Made by a program: the position numbers and the translations under genes
Assembly: GCF_001412085.1 (NCBI RefSeq)
Contig: NZ_LKEV01000002.1
Location: forward strand, 124,001 to 188,000
Origin: Corynebacterium lowii
GTDB lineage: Bacteria > Actinomycetota > Actinomycetes > Mycobacteriales > Mycobacteriaceae
Direction: 5' to 3'
DNA length: 64,000 nucleotides
Part shown: piece by piece, positions 55,784 through 64,000 of the stretch
Layout: each line of letters begins with the position of its first letter
Numbering within the stretch: the first letter of the stretch is position 1
Notes under the pieces: model-generated
Seen by the model: only the letters and a program-made list of their open reading frames with translations
Database searches by the model: none
Told to the model about the DNA's origin: nothing

Positions 55784-57352
55784 ATGACCGTTTCCCGTCG
55801 CCTCTTCCTGGCTTCCTCTGGCCTCGCCACCGCCAGTACTCTCCTCCCCTCCGTCACGGCATCTGCTTCCAGTAACGCTGCCAATAGCCCCCTATCCAGC
55901 ACTTTCGGCGGCCTCATCCCCGAGCGCCCCGCCCTTACTCACGGCGTCGCCTCGGGCGATGTCCGCCCCGATGGCGCCTTGATTTGGACTCGCGCGGACC
56001 GCCCCTCCCGCATGGTCGTGGAGGTCTCCCCCACCGATTCCTTCCACAACGCTCGCCGCTTCACCGGCACAGTGATGTCCCCGGAGACGGATCACACGGG
56101 CAAACTCCGCCTGGTCGGCCTGAATACGGATAGCGATGTTCACTATCGTGTCTTTGCCCAGGACCTCGATACGGGCCTGCTCTCCGAACCCGTGCTGGGC
56201 ACCTTCCGCACCGCCCCTTCCACGCGCCGCAATATCCGTTTCCAGTGGTCGGGCGACGTCGCGGGCCAGGGCTATGGCATTAACCCAGACCTGGGCGGTT
56301 GGACGGCGTGGTCACAGATGGCGCAGCGCAACCCAGACTTCTTCATTCACTCCGGCGATACCATCTACGCGGATAACAAGATCGAGGAGTCCGTAACGCT
56401 TCCCGATGGGCGTATCTGGCGCAATGTGGTCACGGAGGCGAAGTCTCGCGTGGCGCAGAGCCTAGAGGATTATCGCGGTAATTATGCCTATAACCTCATG
56501 GATTCTCATTACCGGCAGTTCAATTCTCACGTTCCGCAGATTGTGCAGTGGGATGACCATGAGACGGTGAATAACTGGTATCCCGATGAGGTTTTGGACC
56601 TCCCCGATTATCGCGTTAAGGACGTCAATACTCTGGCGGGCTGGGCGCACCAGGCTTTCCACGAGTGGCAACCCACCGATCAAAGTATGGCCGTGGACGG
56701 TCGCATTTACCGCAAGATTTCCTATGGTCCCATGCTGGATATTTTCGTGCTAGACATGCGCAGTTATAAGGACGATAACTCCTTGAATCACCGCGGCACC
56801 AAGGCCGATGGTCATATTCTGGGCGCGCAACAAGAGGCCTGGCTTATCCGTGAGCTCCAATCCTCCACCGCCACGTGGAAGGTGGTGGCCAATGACCTGC
56901 CGCTGGGCATCATCGTGCCGGACGGCAAGGAGCACCAGGAGGGCGTCGCTAGTGGAACGCCGGGGGCTCCTGTGGGCCGCGAATCGGAGATCGCCCTCGT
57001 GCTGCACGCTATCCGCGAGGTGCGCAACGTCGTGTGGCTCACGGCCGATGTCCACTACACCGCCGCCCATCACTATCACCCGGACCGCGCAGCTTTCCAG
57101 GAGTTCAGCCCCTTCTGGGAGTTCGTCTCCGGGCCGCTTCAGGCCGGTGCCTTCGGCCCCAATGAGATGGATTCCACCTTCGGCCCCGAGGTGGTCTACG
57201 CACATGCCCCGGAGCAGCCCAATACCTCCCCGCTCGATGAGTTCCAGCACTTTGGCGAGGTGGATATTGATGGACAGACGCAGGCCATGACGGTCAAGCT
57301 GCTCACCACCCAGGGCACGGAGCTATACAAGGTCACCCTTAGTCCCCAATAA
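55784..57352 (+). CDS. phoD: PhoD-family alkaline phosphatase/phosphodiesterase, Tat-exported
   Basis: PhoD enzymes are calcium/iron-dependent phosphatases or phosphodiesterases secreted by the twin-arginine route. The 522-residue protein has the signal SRRLFLASSGLATAST (about 4-19) ending around TASASS. An N-terminal Ig-like domain follows (HGVASGDVRPDGALIWTRAD), then metal-site stretches GDTIYADN, VQWDDHETVNNW and WLTADVHYTAAHHY. It should release phosphate from organic esters outside the cell, possibly including teichoic-acid-like or nucleic-acid phosphodiesters. I see no convincing phosphate-starvation box upstream. It is monocistronic in appearance. Confidence 0.93.
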   Translation: MTVSRRLFLASSGLATASTLLPSVTASASSNAANSPLSSTFGGLIPERPALTHGVASGDVRPDGALIWTRADRPSRMVVEVSPTDSFHNARRFTGTVMSPETDHTGKLRLVGLNTDSDVHYRVFAQDLDTGLLSEPVLGTFRTAPSTRRNIRFQWSGDVAGQGYGINPDLGGWTAWSQMAQRNPDFFIHSGDTIYADNKIEESVTLPDGRIWRNVVTEAKSRVAQSLEDYRGNYAYNLMDSHYRQFNSHVPQIVQWDDHETVNNWYPDEVLDLPDYRVKDVNTLAGWAHQAFHEWQPTDQSMAVDGRIYRKISYGPMLDIFVLDMRSYKDDNSLNHRGTKADGHILGAQQEAWLIRELQSSTATWKVVANDLPLGIIVPDGKEHQEGVASGTPGAPVGRESEIALVLHAIREVRNVVWLTADVHYTAAHHYHPDRAAFQEFSPFWEFVSGPLQAGAFGPNEMDSTFGPEVVYAHAPEQPNTSPLDEFQHFGEVDIDGQTQAMTVKLLTTQGTELYKVTLSPQ

Positions 57353-57417
57353 GCCCCCATCTGTTGTATCGTGAGTCACATTCAAGCCCTCGTAGTGAAT
57401 TAGGCAGAGAGTGACCC

Positions 57418-59453
57418 ATGAGCAACACCCCTTATCCCCACATCTTCCGCCCCCTCACCATCGGGGGCCTCACCCTGCCCAATCGCATCATCATGGGCTC
57501 CATGCACACGGGCTTCGAGGACCGCCGGCGGGACGTCGATAAGCTCAGTGCCCTGCTAGCCGAGCGGGCGCGCGGCGGGGCGGGGCTGATTATCACCGGT
57601 GGGGTGGCGCCCAGCCGCACGGGGCAGCTAAGCCCCCTGGGTTCCACCATGACCAATAGGCTGCACGTGGCCCATCATCGGCAGGTTACCAAGGCCGTGC
57701 ACGAGGCCGGGGGCCGGGTGGCTATGCAGATTCTGCACGCGGGGCGCTACGGGGTGATCCCGTGGAAGGTGGCTCCCGGCTCGCAATCCTCCCCCATTCA
57801 CCCCTTCAAGCACCTGCGCATGAATGAGCCGATTATTCGGCACATCATCGCCGGTTTTGGGCGTGCGGCCAAGCTCGCTCACGACGCCGGGTACGACGCC
57901 GTGGAAATCATGGGCGGCGAGGGCTACCTGATTAATCAGTTTCTCTGCCCGCGCACCAATGACCGCACCGACCGTTGGGGCGGCAACACGGAGAATCGCC
58001 AGCGCTTCCTCATCGAGGTCATTCGTGCTATTCGACGCCGCGTGCCCGCCACCTTCCCCGTCATCCTGCGGCAATCCGTGGCGGACCTCGTCGAAGGCGG
58101 CCAGACCTGGGAAGAGGTGGCCCTCATGGCCCGCCGCGCCGAGGAAGAGGGCGTGGACGCGCTGAATACCGATATTGGCTGGCACGAATCGCGCGTGCCC
58201 ACCATCGCCACCTCCGTGCCGCGCGGGGCCTTTGTACAGTTCACCGAGCAGTTGCGCGATGAAGTCTCCATTCCCCTCATCGCAGCCAACCGCATTAATA
58301 CCCCGGAGCTGGCCGAGGAGATTTTGAGCCGCGGCCGCGTGGAGCCGTGGCCCTGGCCCGCCCCTTCCTGGCCGATCCGCACTTTGTGCTCAAGGCCCAG
58401 CAAGGCCGGGCGGAGGAAATTAATACCTGCATTGGCTGCAACCAGGCCTGCCTAGACCACATCTTTGTGGGCAAGAAGGTCTCCTGCCTGGTTAATCCCC
58501 AGGCAGGAAGGGAAACCACCCTGGTGCTCTCCCCCACCAAACACGCCAAGAAGGTGGCCGTGGTGGGTGCCGGACCAGCCGGGCTCTCTGCGGCGCTCTC
58601 CGCCGCGCGCCGAGGCCACAAAGTTACCCTCTTTGAGGCCAGCGGGGAGATCGGCGGACAATTTGCCATCGCCGCCCGTATCCCCGGAAAAGAGGAGTTC
58701 TCCGAGACCATCCGGTACTTCCGCACCCAACTAGCCCTGCACAACGTGGACCTGCGCCTGAACCACAAAGTGAGCGCGGAAGACCTGCGCGGCTTTGAGC
58801 ACGTATTAATAGCCACCGGGGTGACCCCACGCGTGCCCGCCATCGAGGGGATCGACCACCCCAGCGTGATGACCTACGCCGAGTGCGTGCGCGGCCAACG
58901 CCCCGTAGGAAACACCGTGGCCGTGATCGGCGCGGGCGGCATCGGCTTCGACGTGGCGGAGTTCCTCACCACCGATTCCTCCCCCACCCTCGACCTAGCC
59001 GAATGGGAACGCGAATGGGGCGTGACCCATGACCCCGATAACCCCGGATTCACCATCCGCCCGCAGCCTTCACCACCGACGCGGCGCGTGTACCTCATTC
59101 AGCGCAAGACCTCCTCCCAGGGCAAGGGCCTGGGTAAAACAACCGGCTGGATTCACCGCGCGGCGGTGAAGATGAAGAAGGTGGAGCAGATCGTGGGCGC
59201 CACGTATGAGCGCATTGACGATTCCGGCCTGCACCTGAGCCTGCGCGATAAGGAGGGCACCGTCACTGGGCAGCGCACTCTAGAGGTGGATACCGTGGTT
59301 TTGTGCTCCGGGCAGGAATCGGTGCGTGACCTCATCGAACCACTGCGCGCCCAAGGAACCGAGTGCACCGTGATTGGTGGGGCGGACGTGGCGGCGGAAC
59401 TCGATGCCAAGCGCGCGATCCTCCAAGGGGCGGAGGCAGCGAGCGCTATTTAG
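57418..59453 (+). pseudogene. 2,4-dienoyl-CoA reductase-like NADH:flavin oxidoreductase, broken by a frameshift
   Basis: Two overlapping reading frames encode one protein of the FadH/old-yellow-enzyme fusion family. The first (57418-58455) holds the FMN barrel: RIIMGSMHTGFEDRR, LHAGRYG, EIMGGEGYLINQFL. The second (from 58347) holds the 4Fe-4S cysteines (CIGCNQACLDHIF), FAD site VAVVGAGPAGLSAALSAARR and NADPH site VAVIGAGGIGFDVAEFL. A one-base loss near 58341-58347 shifts the frame: the expected ...VALARPFLADP continues in the second frame. Apart from that the family is intact along its full length of about 678 residues. The break could be a recent mutation or a sequencing error; start codon GTG 58347 would make only the C-terminal half. 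Confidence 0.88.
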
Positions 59454-59464
59454 GCGCCTCGGCT

Positions 59465-59545
59465 TTACTTCTTATCCTTTTTCAAGAATAAGAGCGTCAT
59501 CACTGCGGAGTATATGAAGAGAAAAGTCGTAACAAAGATGCGCAT
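59465..59545 (-). CDS. Predicted 26-residue single-span membrane protein
   Basis: This small gene encodes a 26-residue peptide: a hydrophobic core (about residues 3-21; FVTTFLFIYSAVMTLLFL) capped by a basic tail of Lys-Lys-Asp-Lys-Lys. The ribosome site AGGAG is six bases before ATG 59545, which is unusually good for a chance frame. It stands alone in the 289-base gap between the pseudogene and rpsP. The function is unknown; peptides like this often sit in the membrane and regulate a partner. The remaining gap sequence contains only the terminator. Confidence 0.6.
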   Translation of the reverse strand: MRIFVTTFLFIYSAVMTLLFLKKDKK

Positions 59546-59668
59546 GGCGTGCTCCTGGTTGCTCTGACCTCGTCTGTAGCGACCATAACTCACGGCGAGG
59601 TGAGGCGCACGCCTACTCATGCAAAGCGGCAACCCCGCCCCTGCCTCAAGATCAAAGCCAGAAACAAA

Positions 59669-59703
59669 AAAGGTGCAACCCCCACCCGGGCGGTTGCACC
59701 TTC
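59669..59703 (-). terminator. Intrinsic terminator after rpsP
   Basis: A nine-base stem (GGTGCAACC with GGTTGCACC) around an 11-base loop is followed on the minus strand by TTTTTTG. It lies about 40 bases after the rpsP stop. Confidence 0.85.
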
Positions 59704-59742
59704 ATTAAGACCTTGCCAGAAAGGCAAGCGCAAAAAGCAGTT

Positions 59743-60231
59743 TTACTCTGCGGCCTCGGCCTCAGCGTCCTGCTCGCCAGCCTCGGCGGCGGCCTTCTCA
59801 GCAGCCAGCTTCTCGGCGGCAGCCTTGGCTTCCTTCTCTTCCTTAGCCTTGCGCTTCTTCTCCACCACATCGTCCACGGACGGGCCGTTGTTAGCCTCGG
59901 CCAGGGCCTCGTTGAAGAGGTCCAGCTTGGACTTCTTCTCCGGAGCCACCTTCAGGGTGCCCTCGGCACCCTCGATGCCCTTGAACTTCTGCCAGTCACC
60001 GGTGACCTTGAGCAGGGCCAGCACGGGCTCAGTGGGCTGAGCGCCCACGCCCAGCCAGTACTGGGCGCGCTCGGAGTCGATCTTGATGACGGAGGGGTTC
60101 TCCTTGGGCTCGTAGATGCCGATGTTCTCGATCACCTTGCCGTCGCGGCGGGTGCGAGCGTCAGCGATCACCACGCGGTAGTGCGGGGTACGGATCTTGC
60201 CGAGGCGCTGGAGCTTAATCTTCACAGCCAT
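59743..60231 (-). CDS. rpsP: 30S ribosomal protein S16
   Basis: S16 helps assemble the 30S body. The 162-residue protein begins [20 protein letters not shown], followed by [19 protein letters not shown] and [16 protein letters not shown], as in the family. The last 80 residues are an Ala/Glu/Lys-rich helical tail that roughly doubles the usual 80-90 residue length, a common actinobacterial extension. The start is ATG 60231. Confidence 0.97.
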   Translation of the reverse strand: MAVKIKLQRLGKIRTPHYRVVIADARTRRDGKVIENIGIYEPKENPSVIKIDSERAQYWLGVGAQPTEPVLALLKVTGDWQKFKGIEGAEGTLKVAPEKKSKLDLFNEALAEANNGPSVDDVVEKKRKAKEEKEAKAAAEKLAAEKAAAEAGEQDAEAEAAE

Positions 60232-60270
60232 GCTGGTACTTCCATTCTTGGTCACTGGGCAGTGCGGGCA

Positions 60271-60289
60271 CCCGCCCCGGTTGGGCGGG
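60271..60289 (-). repeat. Hairpin in the rpsP leader
   Basis: CCCGCCC (60271-60277) and GGGCGGG (60283-60289) form a 7-bp stem around CGGTT, about 40 bases upstream of rpsP. The surrounding sequence (GGTTCAACC, TGGCCGGCC) offers more pairing. It may influence rpsP translation; this is untested. Confidence 0.5.
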
Positions 60290-60416
60290 CCGGTTCAACC
60301 CTTGGTTTTAACCTGCGTGTGAGCCTGCTGGCCGGCCGTGGCCGGTACCAGCGTGCCGCAGGAAAGTTCTTGTGCCGCCTCATGTTTCATACATGCAGGC
60401 AACCCAAAAAATACTA

Positions 60417-62054
60417 CTACTTCCCCTTACCCTTGCCAAAGTCAAGGTTATTGAGGTCGATATTCTCCATACCCTTGGGCATCTTGGGCATGCCCTTACC
60501 CAGTCCGCCCAGGCCACCAAAGCCGCCACCGGATTCCATCTGCTGCTGCAATTGCTGCAACTGAGCCATGTCCGGCATACCGCCACCCATACCAGGCATG
60601 CCACCGGGCATCTTCGGCTGAGTCGGCCCCTTCTTAGCAGGCTTGCGCTTGCCGTTCTTGCCCTTGCGGCCCTTGGGCTTCTTCTTCGTAGCTGAGCGCA
60701 TGCCGCCACCGCCCATGCCGAACTGCCCGGCCATCTTGCCCATCATCTTCTTGGCCTCAAAGAAGCGCTCCACCAGTTGATTCACCTCGGCCACCTGCAC
60801 GCCGGAACCGGCGGCAATACGCTTGCGGCGCGAGGCGTTGAGAATCTTGGGGTTCTCGCGCTCGGCGGGGGTCATGCCGCGAATGATGGCCTGGATACGG
60901 TCGAGCTGCTTCTCATCGACCATTTCCGCCATCTGGTTCATCTGCTTGCCGCCGGGCAGCATCTTGAGCAGGTTGCCGATGGGTCCCATGCGGCGGATCA
61001 TCAGCATTTGGTTGAGGAAGTCCTCTAGGGTGAGTTCCCCGGAACCGATTTTCTGCGCAGTGGCCTCGGCCTGCTCCTGGTCAAAGACGGTTTCCGCCTG
61101 CTCAATGAGGGTGAGCATATCGCCCATACCCAGGATGCGGCTGGCCATGCGCTCGGGGTGGAATACGTCAAAGTCCTCTAGCTTCTCGCCGGTGGAGGCA
61201 AAGAGGATCGGCTTGCCGGTGACCTCGCGGATGGAAAGGGCCGCACCGCCGCGGGCGTCGCCGTCGAGCTTGGTGAGCACCACACCGGTAAAGTCCACGC
61301 CGTCGCGGAAGGCCTCGGCGGTACTCACGGCGTCCTGACCGATCATGGAGTCGATCACAAAGAGCACTTCATCGGGCTGCACGGCGTCGCGGATATTGCG
61401 GGCCTGGGTCATGAGTTCTTCGTCAATACCCAGGCGGCCTGCGGTATCCACGATCACCACGTCGTGATGGGCGCGGCGGGCCTCCTCGATACCGGCCTGG
61501 GCCACGGCCACGGGGTCGCCGTGGGAGGTGCCCATCTCGTGCTCGGAGGAGTCGATGGAGGTGCCGGGGTCCGGGGCAAAGGTGGGCACGCCCGCGCGCT
61601 CGCCCACGATTTGGAGCTGCTGCACGGCACCGGGGCGTTGCAGGTCGCAGGCCACGAGCATGGGGGTGTGCCCCTGTTTTTCCAGGTGCTTGGCTAACTT
61701 ACCGGCCAGGGTGGTCTTACCCGCACCTTGCAAGCCGGCGAGCATAATCACCGTGGGCGGGTTCTTAGCCAGGTTGAGCCTGCGGGTTTCCCCGCCGAGG
61801 ATCGCGGTGAGTTCCTCATTGACGATCTTGATGACCTGCTGGGCGGGGTTGAGCGCCTGGGATACCTCCGCCCCGTTGGCGCGCTCCTTAATCTTCTTGA
61901 TGAAGCCGCGCACCACGGGCAGGGAGACGTCCGCCTCTAACAGCGCCAGGCGGATTTCCCGCGCGGTGGCATTAATATCGGCCTCTGTTAGTTTGCCCTT
62001 TCCGCGGATACCGCTGAGCGCTCCGGAAAGGCGGTCGGACAAAGACTCAAACAC
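60417..62054 (-). CDS. ffh: Signal recognition particle protein Ffh
   Basis: Ffh binds signal sequences and SRP RNA and delivers ribosomes to FtsY at the membrane. The 545-residue GTPase has the N-domain (FESLSDRLSGALSGIRGKGK), G-domain loop GLQGAGKTTLAGKLA (about 108-122), VDTAGRLGIDEELM and TKLDGDARGGAAL. The M-domain (about 330-445) with RRMGPIGNLLKMLPGG follows. The last 90 residues are Gly/Met/Lys-rich (GMPGMGGGMPDMAQLQQLQQ). It starts at GTG 62054 with GAGGGAG upstream. glnD lies 34 bases upstream on the same strand. Confidence 0.97.
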   Translation of the reverse strand: MFESLSDRLSGALSGIRGKGKLTEADINATAREIRLALLEADVSLPVVRGFIKKIKERANGAEVSQALNPAQQVIKIVNEELTAILGGETRRLNLAKNPPTVIMLAGLQGAGKTTLAGKLAKHLEKQGHTPMLVACDLQRPGAVQQLQIVGERAGVPTFAPDPGTSIDSSEHEMGTSHGDPVAVAQAGIEEARRAHHDVVIVDTAGRLGIDEELMTQARNIRDAVQPDEVLFVIDSMIGQDAVSTAEAFRDGVDFTGVVLTKLDGDARGGAALSIREVTGKPILFASTGEKLEDFDVFHPERMASRILGMGDMLTLIEQAETVFDQEQAEATAQKIGSGELTLEDFLNQMLMIRRMGPIGNLLKMLPGGKQMNQMAEMVDEKQLDRIQAIIRGMTPAERENPKILNASRRKRIAAGSGVQVAEVNQLVERFFEAKKMMGKMAGQFGMGGGGMRSATKKKPKGRKGKNGKRKPAKKGPTQPKMPGGMPGMGGGMPDMAQLQQLQQQMESGGGFGGLGGLGKGMPKMPKGMENIDLNNLDFGKGKGK

Positions 62055-62088
62055 GTCGGTGTTGCTCCCTCGTAGAACTACGGGCTGT

Positions 62089-64000
62089 TCACTGCTTTAA
62101 GTAGTCTACGTTACCCCTCATCACCCGAGCGATGTCACGTTCCACCGTGCTGCGGTCCACCCCCTGCGGCAGGCCCGCCTGCACGATCATGGTGCCGCCC
62201 AGGTTGCGCATCGTCAACCAGTGCGCAGATTCTAAGGCGCTGGCCACCGCGCCGAGCGCGCCCACGCTATCGACGGTGCGCACCTCCACCACCGAGCCGT
62301 GCCAATAGGTAGAGGTATAGGCCGCCGATACTACTGGCAGATCGCGGTACACCCCGGAGCGATAGGCGCTCACGAAATCGGCGGCGTCGAGAGCCCCCCG
62401 CACGGTGGAGCGCACCTCGAACTCGGCGTGCACCTCATCATTGCCGCGAGTGACGATCCGCGCGGCGTCGATAGTCCAGGCCTTAGCCGCAATCACGGCA
62501 AGCACCCTGGGCAGGTGCCCGGCGGCAGGTCCACGCCAGAACACCGTATTGCCCCGCAATCCCACCTCGGAGGGGGCGCTGACCAACGGTGGCATCGGGG
62601 AAAGCTCGGTGAGTTGGCGGCGCGCCCGGCGGCTTAGTTCCGCAATGCCGTATTCCAGGCGGCGATTCCACACGCCGGGGCCGGTGGCCTGAGCGTCGGC
62701 CGGGGCAAGGGCCGTGAGCAGTTCCAGGGTGAGCAGATCGTAGTGCACGGCACTGAGTAGTTCATCCACGGTGGATTCCTCGCTCACGTCGCGGGTGGCC
62801 ACCAGGCGGGCCAGCGTGGTGTGCTCAGCCACGAGCGTTTGCACGCAGCCGCGCTCGCGCAGGTTGAGGCCCAGGCGGGTGCTCATGCGGGCCACCAATT
62901 CCGCGCCCACCTGCTCGTGCGGGCGGGGTTGTCCCTTGCCGATGTCGTGGTAGAGCGCAGCGAGCAGCAGCAGGTCAGGGCGCGAGACCGTGGTGGTGGC
63001 CGAGGCGCAGCGGGCCAGCACTTCTAAGGTGTGTTCGTCGATGGTGTGCACGTGGCTGGGTTCGGCGGGCATGCGGCCCCGGATATTCGCCCACGCGGGC
63101 ACCAGGGGTTCCCATAGGCCGTGGGCGTCCATCTGGTTAATTACCCACGCGCTGTGCTCGGCGGAGTTGAGCAGGGAGAAGAAGTCCGAGGCCTCCTGGC
63201 GCGTAAGCTGCATGGGCAGGGGCGGTAATTCCTGTAATTGCGCCCAGGTGCGTTCCGCCACGGGTAATCCGGTGCGCGCGGCGGCCGCGGCCACGCGCAG
63301 CAAAAGCGCGGGGTCGTCCAGGTGTGGGCGGCGCGCCAGCACGATAGAGCCGTTATCCTCCACCACGTCCACATCCAGTGGTCGGCGGGTGTGCCTGCGG
63401 GTGCGGGTGCGCAGCAGGTCTCGGGCCTGCGCCAGGGCGGCGGTGAGTTCCGCCTCCACGCGGCGCGCGTTGCGGGCCAGGGCGCGCGCCAACTCGTAGC
63501 GATCCTCCATGCCCAAATCGACGGCAACGTCGGCGGCAAACTCGGGATCGAGCACGTCTCGACGCCGCCGTGCGTGCTGATGCAGCAGCGCGCGGACGTC
63601 GAGAAGCAAAGCGCGCTCCGCGCTGAGATCTGGCATATTGCACACATTCGCCAGGGCCAGGGCGCGCAGTAGTTCTATATCGCGCAGGCCCCCGCGGCCG
63701 TGTTTGAGGTCCGGGCGGGTCATGGTGACCAGCGAGCCGGAGCGGCGCCACCGCGCGATCGCGGTATCGGCCACCGCGTTGAAGTTGCGGCTGAGTTCCC
63801 GGCGCCAGGTACGCAGCACCACCTCGCGGCAGGAGGTGGTAAGTTCCGCCGCGCCGCTGATGTGGCGCAGGTCGAGCAGCGCGAGGGCCGCCGTGGCCTC
63901 CTGGGTAATCATCGCGGCGCAATCGGCGGGGCTACGCACCGCGTGATCTAAGCGCTTTCCGGCGTCCCACACCGGATACCACAGCCGCTCCACCTCCTCC
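62089..64000 (-). CDS. glnD: [Protein-PII] uridylyl/adenylyltransferase (5' end beyond window)
   Basis: GlnD modifies the PII signal protein GlnK according to nitrogen status. About 637 codons are visible. YPVWDAGKRLDHAVRSPADC matches the conserved stretch following the nucleotidyltransferase site, which lies past the window edge. DLKHGRGGLRDIELLRALAL is the linker signature, the HD domain is LAALYHDIGKGQPRPHEQVG (about residues 345-365 of the visible part), and two ACT-like regions finish the protein. In corynebacteria GlnD acts as an adenylyltransferase on GlnK, by literature. An internal ATG at 63993 is not the start, because conserved sequence continues beyond it. Confidence 0.93.
   Translation of the reverse strand, partial: EEVERLWYPVWDAGKRLDHAVRSPADCAAMITQEATAALALLDLRHISGAAELTTSCREVVLRTWRRELSRNFNAVADTAIARWRRSGSLVTMTRPDLKHGRGGLRDIELLRALALANVCNMPDLSAERALLLDVRALLHQHARRRRDVLDPEFAADVAVDLGMEDRYELARALARNARRVEAELTAALAQARDLLRTRTRRHTRRPLDVDVVEDNGSIVLARRPHLDDPALLLRVAAAAARTGLPVAERTWAQLQELPPLPMQLTRQEASDFFSLLNSAEHSAWVINQMDAHGLWEPLVPAWANIRGRMPAEPSHVHTIDEHTLEVLARCASATTTVSRPDLLLLAALYHDIGKGQPRPHEQVGAELVARMSTRLGLNLRERGCVQTLVAEHTTLARLVATRDVSEESTVDELLSAVHYDLLTLELLTALAPADAQATGPGVWNRRLEYGIAELSRRARRQLTELSPMPPLVSAPSEVGLRGNTVFWRGPAAGHLPRVLAVIAAKAWTIDAARIVTRGNDEVHAEFEVRSTVRGALDAADFVSAYRSGVYRDLPVVSAAYTSTYWHGSVVEVRTVDSVGALGAVASALESAHWLTMRNLGGTMIVQAGLPQGVDRSTVERDIARVMRGNVDYLKQ

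Overview
The window is a chromosomal segment of a high-GC actinobacterium, almost certainly a Corynebacterium or close relative. The evidence is a mycothione reductase, actinobacterial families such as DUF2631 and DUF2469, leaderless-looking starts, and a core order (mqo, mtr, map, pbp, ispG, rseP, dxr, rlmN, cdsA, frr, pyrH, tsf, rpsB, xerC, dprA, comM, rnhB, lepB, rplS, thi genes, trmD-rimM, rpsP, ffh, glnD) that from memory runs in the same general order in Corynebacterium glutamicum. I see no tRNA, rRNA, CRISPR, insertion sequence or prophage.

Layout. 1-2.7 kb: the end of an ABC exporter locus with its LuxR-type two-component system. 2.8-8.7 kb: cobA, mqo, an alpha/beta hydrolase, mycothione reductase and methionine aminopeptidase. 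8.8-14.9 kb: the most notable accessory block, a minus-strand ggt-pgsB-pgsC operon predicted to make and process a poly-gamma-glutamate-like polymer, with its own promoter, facing a Tat-exported metallophosphoesterase. PgsC here is a tandem fusion of two PgsC units, and no PgsA/CapA or PgsE/CapE gene is visible. 14.9-20.5 kb: a lipoprotein PBP and the isoprenoid genes ispG and dxr around the RseP protease. 20.6-29.9 kb: an ABC exporter, rlmN, cdsA, frr, pyrH and the tsf-rpsB translation genes with a long rpsB leader. 29.9-37 kb: an M23 peptidase, xerC, the dprA-comM-yraN block, rnhB, lepB and rplS.

37.1-41.1 kb: a TPP riboswitch followed by thiE-thiO-thiS-thiG-thiF; ThiF carries a rhodanese domain. 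41.1-46.4 kb: an AAA ATPase behind three 10-bp-phased repeats, a small membrane protein, tex, and a GntR/YtrA-type regulator with a DUF1648 membrane protein. 46.4-48.1 kb: rimM, trmD and a small unknown gene. 48.2-54.6 kb: a nucleoside salvage locus (deoD; deoA-deoC-sugar phosphomutase; divergent cdd-nupC) that imports nucleosides and takes the sugar to glycolysis. 54.6-55.7 kb: two unrecognised lower-GC genes. 55.8-59.5 kb: a PhoD-type phosphatase and a 2,4-dienoyl-CoA-reductase-like gene broken by a frameshift. 59.5-64 kb: a 26-residue membrane protein gene, rpsP, ffh and the 3' part of glnD.

Functional themes are envelope building (PGA-like polymer, PBP, signal peptidases, CdsA, M23 peptidase), isoprenoid and thiamine synthesis, nucleoside catabolism and core translation. 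All functions are inferred from recognisable sequence motifs and gene order; no database search was run.
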